From Zobellia barbeyronii (GTDB taxonomy: Bacteria; Bacteroidota; Bacteroidia; Flavobacteriales; Flavobacteriaceae), in assembly GCF_018603515.1 (NCBI RefSeq), contig NZ_JACATN010000004.1, positions 496,001 through 560,000 of the forward strand: a stretch of 64,000 bases of DNA, read 5' to 3'. The notes below the pieces were generated by a model. That model did no database searches and was not told where the DNA came from. It worked only from the letters and a program-made list of their open reading frames with translations. The position numbers and the translations under genes are program-made. Every line of letters begins with the position of its first letter. Within the stretch, counting starts at the first letter, position 1. Below, one piece after another: positions 1 through 9,161 of the stretch.

Positions 1-351
1 GATGAAATTTTGAAGTTCACGCAATTTTGATTTAATAACGTGGTGGTAATCGTGGCCATAAGCATACTTAGATATTTTATACGTGTCGTCTTCTTGTGTT
101 TCTTCAGGATAATAATTGAGTAACAAAGAAATAACGGACTTAGCGCCATCCACCAATAAACGCGGGTCTAGTCGTTTATCAAAATGATTGGCCATGTACG
201 ACATTTCGCCATGCATGTTATTATTTAGCCATTTTTCAAGTCGAGGAGCTTCCTCTTCTAAAAAATCGGCTTTGGAAATACCACAGGACAAAAAACCGAG
301 GCGTTTGGCTTCGGTTTTAATAAGTTCTGAGTATTTCTCTTTGGAGTTCAT
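1..351 (-). CDS. queG: Epoxyqueuosine reductase QueG, N-terminal part (cut by window edge)
   Basis: QueG reduces epoxyqueuosine to queuosine in the wobble position of tRNAs with GUN anticodons, using cobalamin and 4Fe-4S clusters in the cytoplasm. I translated the minus strand from the ATG at 351 and found 117 open codons to the window edge. The protein begins [20 protein letters not shown] and contains the family's N-terminal signature [18 protein letters not shown] followed by LNYYP and [12 protein letters not shown]. The Fe-S cysteines and cobalamin site would lie beyond the edge. The start codon is separated from the ruvB stop by one base, so the two genes are surely co-transcribed. The truncation is only that of the window. 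Confidence 0.88.
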   Translation of the reverse strand, partial: MNSKEKYSELIKTEAKRLGFLSCGISKADFLEEEAPRLEKWLNNNMHGEMSYMANHFDKRLDPRLLVDGAKSVISLLLNYYPEETQEDDTYKISKYAYGHDYHHVIKSKLRELQNFI

Positions 352-352
352 A

Positions 353-1375
353 TTAAAACAACCCAGGTTGCACTCCACCCTTGAGCCTTCCTAAGTGTTT
401 ATAGGCCAAATCAGTTACTTCACGTCCACGTGGCGTTCGCATGATAAAACCTTGTTGAATCAAAAAGGGTTCATACACCTCTTCTATAGTTTCGGCACTT
501 TCAGAAACTGCCGTTGCCAACGTAGTTATACCCACTGGTCCTCCTTTAAATTTATCTATTATTGTTGTTAGAATCTTATTATCCATCTCATCCAAACCAT
601 GTGCATCAACATTCAATGCTTTCAGGCTGTACTTTGAGATTTCCATATCTATATTTCCGTTACCCTTAATTTGAGCAAAATCACGCACTCTTCTTAATAA
701 GGCATTACAGATTCTTGGTGTTCCCCTACTTCTACCTGCAATCTCAATAGCCGCATCTTGAGTAATCTCTACTTTCAATATTTCTGCACTACGTTCAACA
801 ATTGTTGAAAGCAACTCAGTAGAATAATATTGTAAACGGCTTTGGATACCAAATCGTGCACGCATGGGCGCCGTTAGCAATCCTGATCGTGTAGTAGCTC
901 CTATAAGCGTAAATGGATTAAGGTTTATCTGTACTGACCGGGCATTAGGACCCGACTCAATCATAATATCAATTTTATAATCTTCCATGGCCGAATACAG
1001 ATACTCTTCTACAATTGGGCTCAACCGATGGATCTCATCAATAAAAAGGACATCGCGTTCATCTAGATTCGTAAGAAGACCTGCTAGGTCTCCTGGTTTG
1101 TCCAAAACGGGACCAGAAGTAATTTTGATTCCCACTCCTAATTCACTCGCCAGAATATGTGCCAAAGTGGTCTTACCTAAGCCAGGAGGCCCATGAAACA
1201 AGGTATGATCTAGCGCTTCGCCCCTTTGGTTGGCCGCTTCCACAAAAACCTTTAAATTCTCCAACACTTGCTCTTGACCCGTAAAGTCATCAAAACTTAT
1301 GGGGCGTAAAGCTCTTTCTATATCAAATTCCTCAGGTGTGAAATTCTCCCCTTCGGCGTCTAAGTACTCGTTCAT
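353..1375 (-). CDS. ruvB: Holliday junction branch migration helicase RuvB
   Basis: RuvB is the AAA+ motor of the RuvABC resolvasome; hexamers pump DNA through the Holliday junction held by RuvA. The 340-residue protein has the usual family length. Visible motifs are Walker [10 protein letters not shown] (62-70), Walker [10 protein letters not shown] (110-118), the sensor region GATTRSGLL (159-167), and the C-terminal winged helix with RTPRGREVT that touches DNA. The ATG at 1375 gives the standard N-terminus ending in [12 protein letters not shown]. It is the first gene of a two-gene unit with queG. A TATCTTTG box ends only seven bases before the start codon, which suggests a very short leader. 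Confidence 0.97.
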   Translation of the reverse strand: MNEYLDAEGENFTPEEFDIERALRPISFDDFTGQEQVLENLKVFVEAANQRGEALDHTLFHGPPGLGKTTLAHILASELGVGIKITSGPVLDKPGDLAGLLTNLDERDVLFIDEIHRLSPIVEEYLYSAMEDYKIDIMIESGPNARSVQINLNPFTLIGATTRSGLLTAPMRARFGIQSRLQYYSTELLSTIVERSAEILKVEITQDAAIEIAGRSRGTPRICNALLRRVRDFAQIKGNGNIDMEISKYSLKALNVDAHGLDEMDNKILTTIIDKFKGGPVGITTLATAVSESAETIEEVYEPFLIQQGFIMRTPRGREVTDLAYKHLGRLKGGVQPGLF

Positions 1376-1382
1376 ATCAAAA

Positions 1383-1390
1383 CAAAGATA
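1383..1390 (-). promoter_or_regulatory. Putative -7 promoter box for ruvB-queG
   Basis: The minus strand reads TATCTTTG, a full match to the Bacteroidota -7 consensus TAnnTTTG. At the -33 position (19 bases upstream) there is GTG rather than TTG, so the promoter is only half supported. The box ends seven bases from the ruvB ATG. Confidence 0.4.
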
Positions 1391-1494
1391 GCAGAAAAAG
1401 AAACAAGCCCACTATACTTCATGACCCTAATCTATCGTTTCCTATATGGGTAGAAACCTACTTTTTGTGAAAATAATTTTCGTAATTTCATTCC

Positions 1495-3759
1495 ATGCAA
1501 GACTCCACTTACGCTTCAGAAATACTTCAGTACATTCCTTTTTACTATGTCATCTGGTCTGACGACCTGCTTACGGCATCAGAAATCAATGTCGTACAAA
1601 ATGCTATAGATGCAGACAAAACCCTATCTGAGAAAAGTAGGGCACAATTGCTTTCATGGCTTAATACGAATAATCCACCTGCAAATTCAGAATTAAAAAA
1701 ATGGAAACAAACGATTTCTAACTCGGCTGTAAAATTGGTTGAAAGTGAAACGTATCCTTTAGCTACGTTCAGTCAAAAAGTAGTTTCCCACTATGAAGGC
1801 GACTGTCCATTTAACGAACAATTGAAACATATTGAAATACAGTTAGGCATTCAACCTAATCACTACAACCATCTTTTTGATGTGGAAGTAGCCCATGAAG
1901 CTACCTCCGACTTTTATAATGCAAATGAAATTGATACTATTTTAAAAGGAAAGCATGCAAAAGTGATTGATGATTTTAGAGAGGTACTTGCAGACCCTAT
2001 TTTTAAATGGGACGTTCATAGAAACAAAGAAGACTTCAGAGAGGTTGTTCTGAACCAAGTAAAGTTTTTAGCCAATAAAGGTTATGGTGCCATGGCGTAC
2101 CCAGAAGCATACGGCGGAGCCAATGATATGGAAGGCTATGCCTATATGTTCGAAAATATGATGTTTGCCGATGGTAGCCTGTCTATAAAATTCGGCGTTC
2201 AATTTGGACTCTTTGGCGGAAGCATACAAAAGTTAGGAACCAAAAAACACCACGACCAGCATTTATCAAAAACAGGCAAGACAGAAATTTTAGGTTGCTT
2301 TGCCATGACCGAAACAGGCCACGGTTCCAATGTGCGTGGCATTAAAACAACTGCAACTTACGACAACAAGACAAACAAAATCGTTATTCATACCCCAGGA
2401 AAAAACGACAACAAAGAATATATTGGTAATGCATTACATTCTAAGATGGCCTCCGTATTCGCCCAACTTATTGTTAACGGAAAAAACGAAGGCGTACACG
2501 CTATTCTCGTTCCACTTAGAAATGAGACACATGAGCTTTTGCCTGGTGTAATCGTAGAAGACAATGGCTACAAATTGGGTCTTAACGGAGTTGATAATGG
2601 TAAAATATGGTTTAACCAAGTAGCTGTACCTAGAGAAAATCTATTGAATAAATATGGGGACATCAAAGAAGATGGCACCTACTATTCGGACATTAAAAAC
2701 CCTAACAAGCGTTTCTTTACCATGCTGGGAACTTTGGTCGGCGGAAGAATTTGTGTTGCAAGAGCAGGCCTAGGAGGCGCTAAATTCGCTTTAGCCGTTG
2801 CTATTAAACATGCACTCAAGCGAAGACAGTTTAATGACAGCATAAAAGTGCAAGAAGACCTTCTAATGGACTACCCTACGCATCAATTACGCCTCACACC
2901 TTTAGTAGCTAGCGCCTATGTGTACCATGTTACTCTGGATAAGATGATGCAACAGTATTGCGATCCGTCTCAACCAGATAAGCGAAAAGTAGAAACTCAA
3001 GTAGCTGGATTAAAGTCGATAATTACCTGGTACGCGAATGATACTATTCAAGAATGTCGTGAAGCTTGTGGCGGAAAAGGATACCTTTTAGAAAACCGAA
3101 TAGCAGACCTAAAGGGAGATGTAGACATCTTCACCACTTTTGAAGGTGATAATACCGTATTACTATTATTGGCTGCTAAAGGAGTCCTATCTGACTTTAA
3201 ATCGGAGTTTAATAGCGCTGGGTTCTCTGCCGTATTGAAGATACTAGGTATACAAATAAATGATAAGTTAACGACTATTAACCCTATCTACACAAACAAG
3301 ATCGATAAGGACCATTTGTACAATCCTAAATTTCATAAACATGCTTTTGATTATCATACGAGACGCCTCACCTATTCATTAGCAATGCGCATTAGAGATT
3401 ATATCAAAAAAGGAGTGCCCTCATACCAAGCCTTTTTAAAAGTACAAAGCCATTTAGTTGCCTTGGGAAAAGCCTACAGTAACGAATTGGCCTATTCTAC
3501 CTACTGTGACTTTGTAAAAACTATAGAGGACGATAAGAACCGTGCTTTGTTCCAGAAGTTGGGTACACTTCATGCATTACGTACTATACGACAAGATGCA
3601 GAGTGGTATCTAGAACAAGGTTATATTGGCGGAACCAAATCAAAGGCTATACGCCAACGCGTAGAACGCTTATGTACCGAACTAAGACCTCATATAGAAG
3701 TCTTAGTAGATGGTTTTGGTATTCCAGAGCACTGCATGAGTGCGCCTATTGCAAAGTAG
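1495..3759 (+). CDS. Acyl-CoA dehydrogenase, acyl-CoA oxidase-like type
   Basis: This 754-residue flavoprotein should oxidise acyl-CoA to trans-2-enoyl-CoA in fatty acid beta-oxidation. It is far longer than a classical acyl-CoA dehydrogenase (about 380 residues) and has the layout of the peroxisomal acyl-CoA oxidases: an N-terminal helical region, the FAD-binding segment CFAMTETGHGSN (268-279), and TTFEGDNTV near residue 548, which holds the catalytic glutamate of the oxidase family. The rest is a long C-terminal helical domain. Whether electrons go to oxygen or to an ETF cannot be read from the sequence; bacterial members are usually annotated as dehydrogenases. The ATG at 1495 is the first in-frame start. 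It stands alone and runs towards the DUF2807 gene. Confidence 0.9.
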   Translation: MQDSTYASEILQYIPFYYVIWSDDLLTASEINVVQNAIDADKTLSEKSRAQLLSWLNTNNPPANSELKKWKQTISNSAVKLVESETYPLATFSQKVVSHYEGDCPFNEQLKHIEIQLGIQPNHYNHLFDVEVAHEATSDFYNANEIDTILKGKHAKVIDDFREVLADPIFKWDVHRNKEDFREVVLNQVKFLANKGYGAMAYPEAYGGANDMEGYAYMFENMMFADGSLSIKFGVQFGLFGGSIQKLGTKKHHDQHLSKTGKTEILGCFAMTETGHGSNVRGIKTTATYDNKTNKIVIHTPGKNDNKEYIGNALHSKMASVFAQLIVNGKNEGVHAILVPLRNETHELLPGVIVEDNGYKLGLNGVDNGKIWFNQVAVPRENLLNKYGDIKEDGTYYSDIKNPNKRFFTMLGTLVGGRICVARAGLGGAKFALAVAIKHALKRRQFNDSIKVQEDLLMDYPTHQLRLTPLVASAYVYHVTLDKMMQQYCDPSQPDKRKVETQVAGLKSIITWYANDTIQECREACGGKGYLLENRIADLKGDVDIFTTFEGDNTVLLLLAAKGVLSDFKSEFNSAGFSAVLKILGIQINDKLTTINPIYTNKIDKDHLYNPKFHKHAFDYHTRRLTYSLAMRIRDYIKKGVPSYQAFLKVQSHLVALGKAYSNELAYSTYCDFVKTIEDDKNRALFQKLGTLHALRTIRQDAEWYLEQGYIGGTKSKAIRQRVERLCTELRPHIEVLVDGFGIPEHCMSAPIAK

Positions 3760-3790
3760 AGTAAAAGCTGTTCTACTATTTTTCTTTAAG
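3755..3790 (+). terminator. Weak terminator spanning the stop of the acyl-CoA dehydrogenase gene
   Basis: A six-pair stem AGTAGA/TCTACT (3755-3760 with 3772-3777) is followed by ATTTTTCTTT. It includes the stop codon of the upstream gene and overlaps the 3' end of the convergent DUF2807 gene. The stem is short and the loop has 11 bases, so support is modest. Confidence 0.35.
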
Positions 3791-4597
3791 CAATGCAGAA
3801 GTATCAAGAAAATCTATTATCTCTATCTTACCTTCACCAAATAAATGGGTTTTAGCACTACCGCTAGAAGTAAGTTGTATGGTTTTGGTTGGACGAACAT
3901 CCGCACTTGCAGATTCTTCTATAGTAAGGTAAATTGCTTCTGCTTCTAGCTTTTCACCTTTCATCTTTGAATTCTCTAGAAGGTTGGCATATAACTCGTA
4001 GGTAGTTCCTTCTAGTATGGCCGTTGCGTTTTTGTACATCTTAACATTACTCAAATCGCTATTCGAAAATATTTTAACGTCTATTCTATCTTTAAGTACC
4101 AAGTTGACTTCTTGCCCTTTTAAGTTAAATTCACCTGAACTGTTGCCTTCCATATTAATATTGAAAACTTCGGCATCTGCATTCAAGTTCAACTTAGATG
4201 ATTCATGCATATCCACATAAAGATCTTTTGAAGTAATAGCCCCATCCATATCTATCTCACCATCATACATGGTAATAGATTCTAAGTAGATGTAATTGAC
4301 AGTGATTTCTAACTTCTTCTTTCGAGTGATATTATAAAACGAGCTTATTTGCAAAACACTATCCTCAACTTTAAATCTAAGTACATCAATAAGATTATCA
4401 TCTGCAGTAATAGCTATACCTTCTTCTGTTGAATCGTGTAATCTTATTTCAAGGTCATCCCTTAATTCAATTGCATGAAAAGGAGGTAATTCCTGGTATA
4501 CATCTACTACTTCTTTATTCCCTTTTATTTTTGGTTTACGTTGAGAAAAGGCTTGAAACGAAATTAATAAAGCAAATAGAAAAACTGATATTCTCAT
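3776..4597 (-). CDS. Secreted DUF2807 (GIN domain) protein
   Basis: The 273-residue protein starts with a clear Sec signal peptide (hydrophobic FLFALLISFQAFS, cleavage likely before QRKPK). The mature part resembles the putative auto-transporter adhesin head GIN domain (DUF2807): an N-terminal 'FHAIELRDDLEIRL' strand followed by repeated short beta strands of the form D-hydrophobic-D. Such proteins are common in Bacteroidota and are predicted beta-solenoids at the cell surface; no substrate is established. No lipobox is present. The gene lies between a convergent dehydrogenase gene and the terminator of the respiratory operon, so it is probably transcribed alone. Family assignment is by recognition of the domain style and not by alignment. 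Confidence 0.75.
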   Translation of the reverse strand: MRISVFLFALLISFQAFSQRKPKIKGNKEVVDVYQELPPFHAIELRDDLEIRLHDSTEEGIAITADDNLIDVLRFKVEDSVLQISSFYNITRKKKLEITVNYIYLESITMYDGEIDMDGAITSKDLYVDMHESSKLNLNADAEVFNINMEGNSSGEFNLKGQEVNLVLKDRIDVKIFSNSDLSNVKMYKNATAILEGTTYELYANLLENSKMKGEKLEAEAIYLTIEESASADVRPTKTIQLTSSGSAKTHLFGEGKIEIIDFLDTSALLKEK

Positions 4598-4697
4598 GGT
4601 ATAGTGTCTTTGTTACAAGTTGGTTAGGTTAATATCTAATAATCTGCGAATGTATCTTTTATTGTTCTTATCTGGAAAGGATCTTAAATAAATGTAT

Positions 4698-4735
4698 CAA
4701 AAAAAATGCCTAACTATAATAGTTAGGCATTTTTA
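4698..4735 (-). terminator. Terminator of the act-cox respiratory operon
   Basis: A perfect ten-pair stem ATGCCTAACT/AGTTAGGCAT (4706-4715 with 4721-4730) has a five-base loop. On the minus strand a run of T follows directly, 19 bases after the stop of the oxidase subunit I gene. A shorter T run on the plus strand makes it potentially bidirectional. Confidence 0.85.
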
Positions 4736-4753
4736 TTTGAGTTAATCTATATT

Positions 4754-6583
4754 TTAATGTTGAAGCTCTTCTTCATCTTTCTGTAAAGGCACTGTCTGAG
4801 GGACAAAATCTTGTCCTGGGATAATGTATTCATCATTCTCATCTACCTTACTATAATCATAAGCCCAACGGTGAACTTCAGGAATAGCACCAGGCCAGTT
4901 ACCATGTATATGCTCTTGTGGAGTAGTCCATTCCAAAGTATTCGCTTTCCATGGGTTTCTAGGACCTACCTTACCATAGAAAATACTTCTTACAAAGTTG
5001 AATACAAATATAAGTTGAGCACCAGCTGTAATGATTGCAAACACAGTCATCAATACCTGAATGTCTGTCAATTCATCAAACATTGGGAACGCTGTATTCT
5101 CATAGTAACGTCTTGGTACACCTGCCATACCCACAAAGTGCATTGGAAAGAAAATACCATATGAACCAACAGCTGTTATCCAAAAATGAATATACCCTAA
5201 GTTCTTGTTCATCATTTTACCTTCGAACATAGTAGGGAACCAGTGGTAAATACCAGCAAACATCCCATATAGTGCAGATATACCCATTACCAAGTGGAAG
5301 TGAGCAATCACAAAATACGTATCATGAACGTTAATATCTAGTGTACTATCACCTAAAACAATACCCGTAAGACCACCGGTAATGAAAGTAGAAACCATAC
5401 CTATTGAAAACAGCATGGCCGGATTCAATTGTAGGTTACCTTTCCAAAGTGTAGTAATCCAGTTAAAGGCTTTTACCGCTGATGGTATAGCAATCAACAG
5501 AGTTGTAAATGTAAATACGGATCCCAAAAATGGGTTCATACCAGAGATAAACATATGGTGACCCCAAACGATAGTCGATAAGAATGCTATTGCTAAAATA
5601 GAAGCAATCATTGCACGGTATCCAAAAATAGGTTTTCTAGCATTTACTGCCATTACCTCAGATACAATACCCATTGCTGGTAAGATTACAATATAAACCT
5701 CAGGGTGACCCAAGAACCAGAAAAGGTGTTCGTATAATACAGGAGAACCACCTTGATAATGTAACACTTCACCTTGTATGAATATATCAGACAAAAAGAA
5801 AGATGTTCCGAAACTTCTATCCATTATCAACAATAATGCTGCTGACAACAATACAGGAAACGATATAATACCAATAATAGCAGTTACAAAAAATGCCCAA
5901 ATAGTTAAAGGTAATCTTGTCATAGACATCCCCTTCGTACGAAGGTTAATTACCGTTACTACATAATTTAATGATCCAATAAGTGAAGAAGCGACAAATA
6001 TTGCCATTGCAACTAACCAAAGCGTCATACCCATACCAGAACCTGGTTGAGCCATAGGCAAAGCGCTTAAAGGAGGATAAATTGTCCATCCTGCTGCTGC
6101 TGGTCCTGCTTCCAAAAACAAGGAAGATAACATTATGATACATGAAACGAAAAACATCCAAAAGGATAGCATATTCATGAAACCAGATGCCATATCTCTT
6201 GCACCAATCTGCAATGGAATAAGCAGGTTACTAAACGTACCACTTAAGCCCTGAGTTAATACAAAAAACACCATGATAGTACCATGTATAGTAACTAAAG
6301 CTAGATATACATCTGCATCCATAACACCTTCAGGTGCCCATTTTCCTAATAAAGCTTCAAAGACAGAAAAAGATTCTCCTGGCCAAGCCAATTGCATTCG
6401 AAACAAAAGAGACATTGCAATACCAATTGCCCCCATAACGAATACACCAAGAATCAAATATTGTTTAGAGATCATTTTATGATCTTGACTAAATATATAT
6501 TTGGTTACAAAGGTTTGTTTGTGGTGATGCTCATGATCGTCATGTGCATGATCATCAACCTGTGCATTTGCAGTAACAGACAT
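4754..6583 (-). CDS. ctaD: Cytochrome c oxidase subunit I (aa3 type)
   Basis: This is the catalytic heme-copper subunit that reduces oxygen to water and pumps protons in the inner membrane. At 609 residues with twelve expected helices it shows every key residue: H100 (heme a, in IHGTIMVFF), GHPEVY with CuB ligand H293, E295 at the end of the D channel and Y297 crosslinked to the histidine, WGHH (340-343) with two more CuB ligands, and H428/H430 in IAHFHLVMG for hemes a3 and a. E295 in GHPEVY places it with the A1 oxidases. The N-terminus carries a histidine-rich segment (six His in residues 12-21). It is the last gene of the act-cox operon; subunit III is not in this window. Confidence 0.97.
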   Translation of the reverse strand: MSVTANAQVDDHAHDDHEHHHKQTFVTKYIFSQDHKMISKQYLILGVFVMGAIGIAMSLLFRMQLAWPGESFSVFEALLGKWAPEGVMDADVYLALVTIHGTIMVFFVLTQGLSGTFSNLLIPLQIGARDMASGFMNMLSFWMFFVSCIIMLSSLFLEAGPAAAGWTIYPPLSALPMAQPGSGMGMTLWLVAMAIFVASSLIGSLNYVVTVINLRTKGMSMTRLPLTIWAFFVTAIIGIISFPVLLSAALLLIMDRSFGTSFFLSDIFIQGEVLHYQGGSPVLYEHLFWFLGHPEVYIVILPAMGIVSEVMAVNARKPIFGYRAMIASILAIAFLSTIVWGHHMFISGMNPFLGSVFTFTTLLIAIPSAVKAFNWITTLWKGNLQLNPAMLFSIGMVSTFITGGLTGIVLGDSTLDINVHDTYFVIAHFHLVMGISALYGMFAGIYHWFPTMFEGKMMNKNLGYIHFWITAVGSYGIFFPMHFVGMAGVPRRYYENTAFPMFDELTDIQVLMTVFAIITAGAQLIFVFNFVRSIFYGKVGPRNPWKANTLEWTTPQEHIHGNWPGAIPEVHRWAYDYSKVDENDEYIIPGQDFVPQTVPLQKDEEELQH

Positions 6584-6658
6584 ATTTGTTATTCTTTAAT
6601 TTTAAAATTTTCTTTCAAAGCTCTTCCCGACAACCTATTACTAATACGTTAGTGCGTA

Positions 6659-7762
6659 TTAATTAACAGCAGTAGCGGACTCAATATTATTGAATTCATC
6701 TGTTGATGCTTGCCCCATTACACTCTGCCCGAAGGTTTTCTGTTCGGCTATCCAAGCATCATACTCCTCTTGTGTCTCTACAATAATCTTCATTTGCATG
6801 TTGTAGTGAGACTTTCCACATATTTTATTACAAAGCAAAATATAATCAAATTCCCAAGGATCAGAATTATCCTCTCCATTAGCGGCTCTTTCAGCTCTGA
6901 TTACATTTGTACGCTTTACCTTATCTACTACATCCGGATTCTGTCTCATCTCTTCCGTAGTGTATATAGGTGTAAAAGAAAACTGCGTAATCATACCTGG
7001 AACACAATTCATCTGAGCTCTAAAGTGAGGCATATATGCAGAGTGCAATACGTCTTGAGAACGCATTTTAAAGTTTACTTTTCTACCAACTGGTAAGTGA
7101 AGTTCTTTAACAATAATATCATCAGCAGCATACGTATCAGATTCATCTAAACCAAGAACATTGGCTTTGTCTATATCAATCATTCTAACGTTAGCCATAC
7201 CAAGAACGTTATCTTCCCCGCCATATCTAGCAGTCCAGTTAAACTGTTGGGCGTAAAGTTCAACAATTAAAGGATCATCGTCATCGTTGATGTCCATTAT
7301 GGTTGTCCAAGTATATAATCCCCAAAGGATAAGACCTGATAAAACTATAACTGGAATAATAGTCCATATAAATTCTAGACGATCACTATCCGCAAAGAAA
7401 AGAGCTCTATTACCCTTAACGCCACGATACTTGTAACCAAAGTAATGCAATAGTCCCTGCGTAAGTGTTTGAACCATAAAGATGATTACAAAGGACACCA
7501 ACATTAAGGAATCATACTCGGCTCCATGTGCAGAACCTGCTTCAGGAAGCAAAAATTTAGAATATTTCCAGAAACTGAAAATTGTAATTCCGTAGATGAA
7601 GATAAGAAAGGCGAACAGAAGGTATCCGTTCGTTTTGTTATCCGAATCGTTGGCTATTTGAGAATTTTCGGCCTTGAGCTGCGACAATTCGAAAATCTTC
7701 GTCATCTGCCAAATCGCTATCGCCACAAGGGCCAAAACCACTAAAGTCAATAATGTAGTCAT
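6659..7762 (-). CDS. ctaC: Cytochrome c oxidase subunit II
   Basis: Subunit II accepts electrons from cytochrome c at the binuclear CuA centre and passes them to heme a in subunit I. The 367-residue protein has an N-terminal hydrophobic helix, two further membrane helices (about 47-67 and 85-105, with another at 130-150), then a periplasmic cupredoxin domain. The CuA ligands are visible: H240 in DVLHSAYMPHF and C311-x3-C315-x3-H319-x2-M322 in LLCNKICGKSHYNM. No heme-binding CXXCH is fused, so this is not the caa3 variety. It lies between actF and the subunit I gene, as is usual in Flavobacteriia. Confidence 0.96.
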   Translation of the reverse strand: MTTLLTLVVLALVAIAIWQMTKIFELSQLKAENSQIANDSDNKTNGYLLFAFLIFIYGITIFSFWKYSKFLLPEAGSAHGAEYDSLMLVSFVIIFMVQTLTQGLLHYFGYKYRGVKGNRALFFADSDRLEFIWTIIPVIVLSGLILWGLYTWTTIMDINDDDDPLIVELYAQQFNWTARYGGEDNVLGMANVRMIDIDKANVLGLDESDTYAADDIIVKELHLPVGRKVNFKMRSQDVLHSAYMPHFRAQMNCVPGMITQFSFTPIYTTEEMRQNPDVVDKVKRTNVIRAERAANGEDNSDPWEFDYILLCNKICGKSHYNMQMKIIVETQEEYDAWIAEQKTFGQSVMGQASTDEFNNIESATAVN

Positions 7763-7792
7763 CGTATGTTCTACTATTATACGTTAAAAATA

Positions 7793-9145
7793 CTAATAAT
7801 GAAAATGTCTGCTTTCCTCAATAAACGGATTACGTTTAGGCTGTAAAGGCGCGGTTGTCAAAGCACGGAACACCCAGAAAATAAATAAACCTGCAAAGAA
7901 AAGCACAGCACCTATTTCAGGAATACCTATAAACCATTGATCACCTACAGTTGATGGCATAATCATATTGAAAATATCCATGTAATGTCCTCCAAGAATA
8001 ACAACACCAGCCATAATAACAAACCAGTTAAGACGCTTGTAATCGCTATTCATTAAAAGTAATACAGGGAACAAAAAGTTCATTGCAACCATTCCAAAGA
8101 ATGGTAATCTATAATCTTCAATTCTTGTTATGAAATATGTAATCTCTTCAGGAATGTTAGAATACCAAATCAACATGAATTGCGAAAACCAAAGGTACGT
8201 CCAAAAAATACTGATACCGAACATGAATTTAGCTAAATCGTGTATATGACTATCATTTACATCTGGCAAATAACCTCTAGACTTTAAGTATATCGTTACC
8301 ATAGCAATTACAGTAATTCCAGATACAAACATACTAGCAAACACATACCATCCGAATAGTGTACTGAACCAGTGAGGATCAACACTCATAATCCAGTCCC
8401 AAGACATAATTGATTCTGAAATCAAATAAAACACTAGGAAACCAGCAGATATTCTAAAGTTTAATTTAAAGTTGGAGTTGTCATCAGACTCATCTTGTTT
8501 TAATGATAATTTTCTAGAGTATTCTCTATAAAATATCCATCCTCCTAAAAATATAGCTGCCCGAATCAAAAAGAATGTAGGATTTAAGTAACCAGCCTTC
8601 CCTTGCAATAGGTGGTCATTTGCAACAACATCAGCATCTGCCCAAACAAACAGGTGATTCATGTGAAACATAGATAAAGCTAATATCACGAATACAATAA
8701 TACCACCAGGTACCAAATAAGAGGTTATACCTTCCATTACCCTAAAAAGTAATGGAGACCAACCCGCTTGGGCCGCTCTCTGTATTGCGTAAAAAGCCAA
8801 TACACCTAAAGCAATCATAAAGAAAAAGAATGCTGCTACATATAATGCTGCCCATGGCTTGTTCTGTAATTGATGTAAAAGGTGTTCATCATGAGAAGAG
8901 TCGTGAGACTCTCCATGTGCTTCGGCAGCTTCACCGTGAGTTTCAGCAGAAACTTCGTGACCGGTTACCTCATGAGCATCAACTGCACCATGAGCATCTC
9001 CGTGACCATCACCATGACTGGCAACTATAGCTTTTGCCTCCTCGATTGTACTAGGTGCCGATATGAATCCGATAGCAATACCTAGTATCCCAAGAGCCAT
9101 TAAAATAAAGGAACCGATCTTTAATTTGTTTGAAAACGTATACAT
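7793..9145 (-). CDS. actF: Alternative complex III subunit ActF (quinol:cytochrome c oxidoreductase)
   Basis: ActF is a polytopic membrane subunit of alternative complex III, the menaquinol:cytochrome c oxidoreductase that replaces the bc1 complex in many Bacteroidota. The 450 residues hold one N-terminal helix (about 10-30), a polar loop, and about nine further helices rich in Trp, Phe and Tyr. The polar loop is unusual: eleven histidines within residues 44-91, mixed with Asp, Glu, Gly and Ala. The gene follows actE by 16 bases and precedes the oxidase subunit II gene by 30. Assignment rests on the ordered context (A to F) and on the similarity of the C-terminal half to the NrfD-like fold of ActC. 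Confidence 0.9.
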   Translation of the reverse strand: MYTFSNKLKIGSFILMALGILGIAIGFISAPSTIEEAKAIVASHGDGHGDAHGAVDAHEVTGHEVSAETHGEAAEAHGESHDSSHDEHLLHQLQNKPWAALYVAAFFFFMIALGVLAFYAIQRAAQAGWSPLLFRVMEGITSYLVPGGIIVFVILALSMFHMNHLFVWADADVVANDHLLQGKAGYLNPTFFLIRAAIFLGGWIFYREYSRKLSLKQDESDDNSNFKLNFRISAGFLVFYLISESIMSWDWIMSVDPHWFSTLFGWYVFASMFVSGITVIAMVTIYLKSRGYLPDVNDSHIHDLAKFMFGISIFWTYLWFSQFMLIWYSNIPEEITYFITRIEDYRLPFFGMVAMNFLFPVLLLMNSDYKRLNWFVIMAGVVILGGHYMDIFNMIMPSTVGDQWFIGIPEIGAVLFFAGLFIFWVFRALTTAPLQPKRNPFIEESRHFHY

Positions 9146-9161
9146 ATCCCTTTTCTAAGTA

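Noticed and set aside
4811-7096. Plus-strand open frames of 117 and 128 codons opposite the oxidase genes
   Set aside because: They are fully antisense to genes with intact family motifs and have no recognisable protein features.
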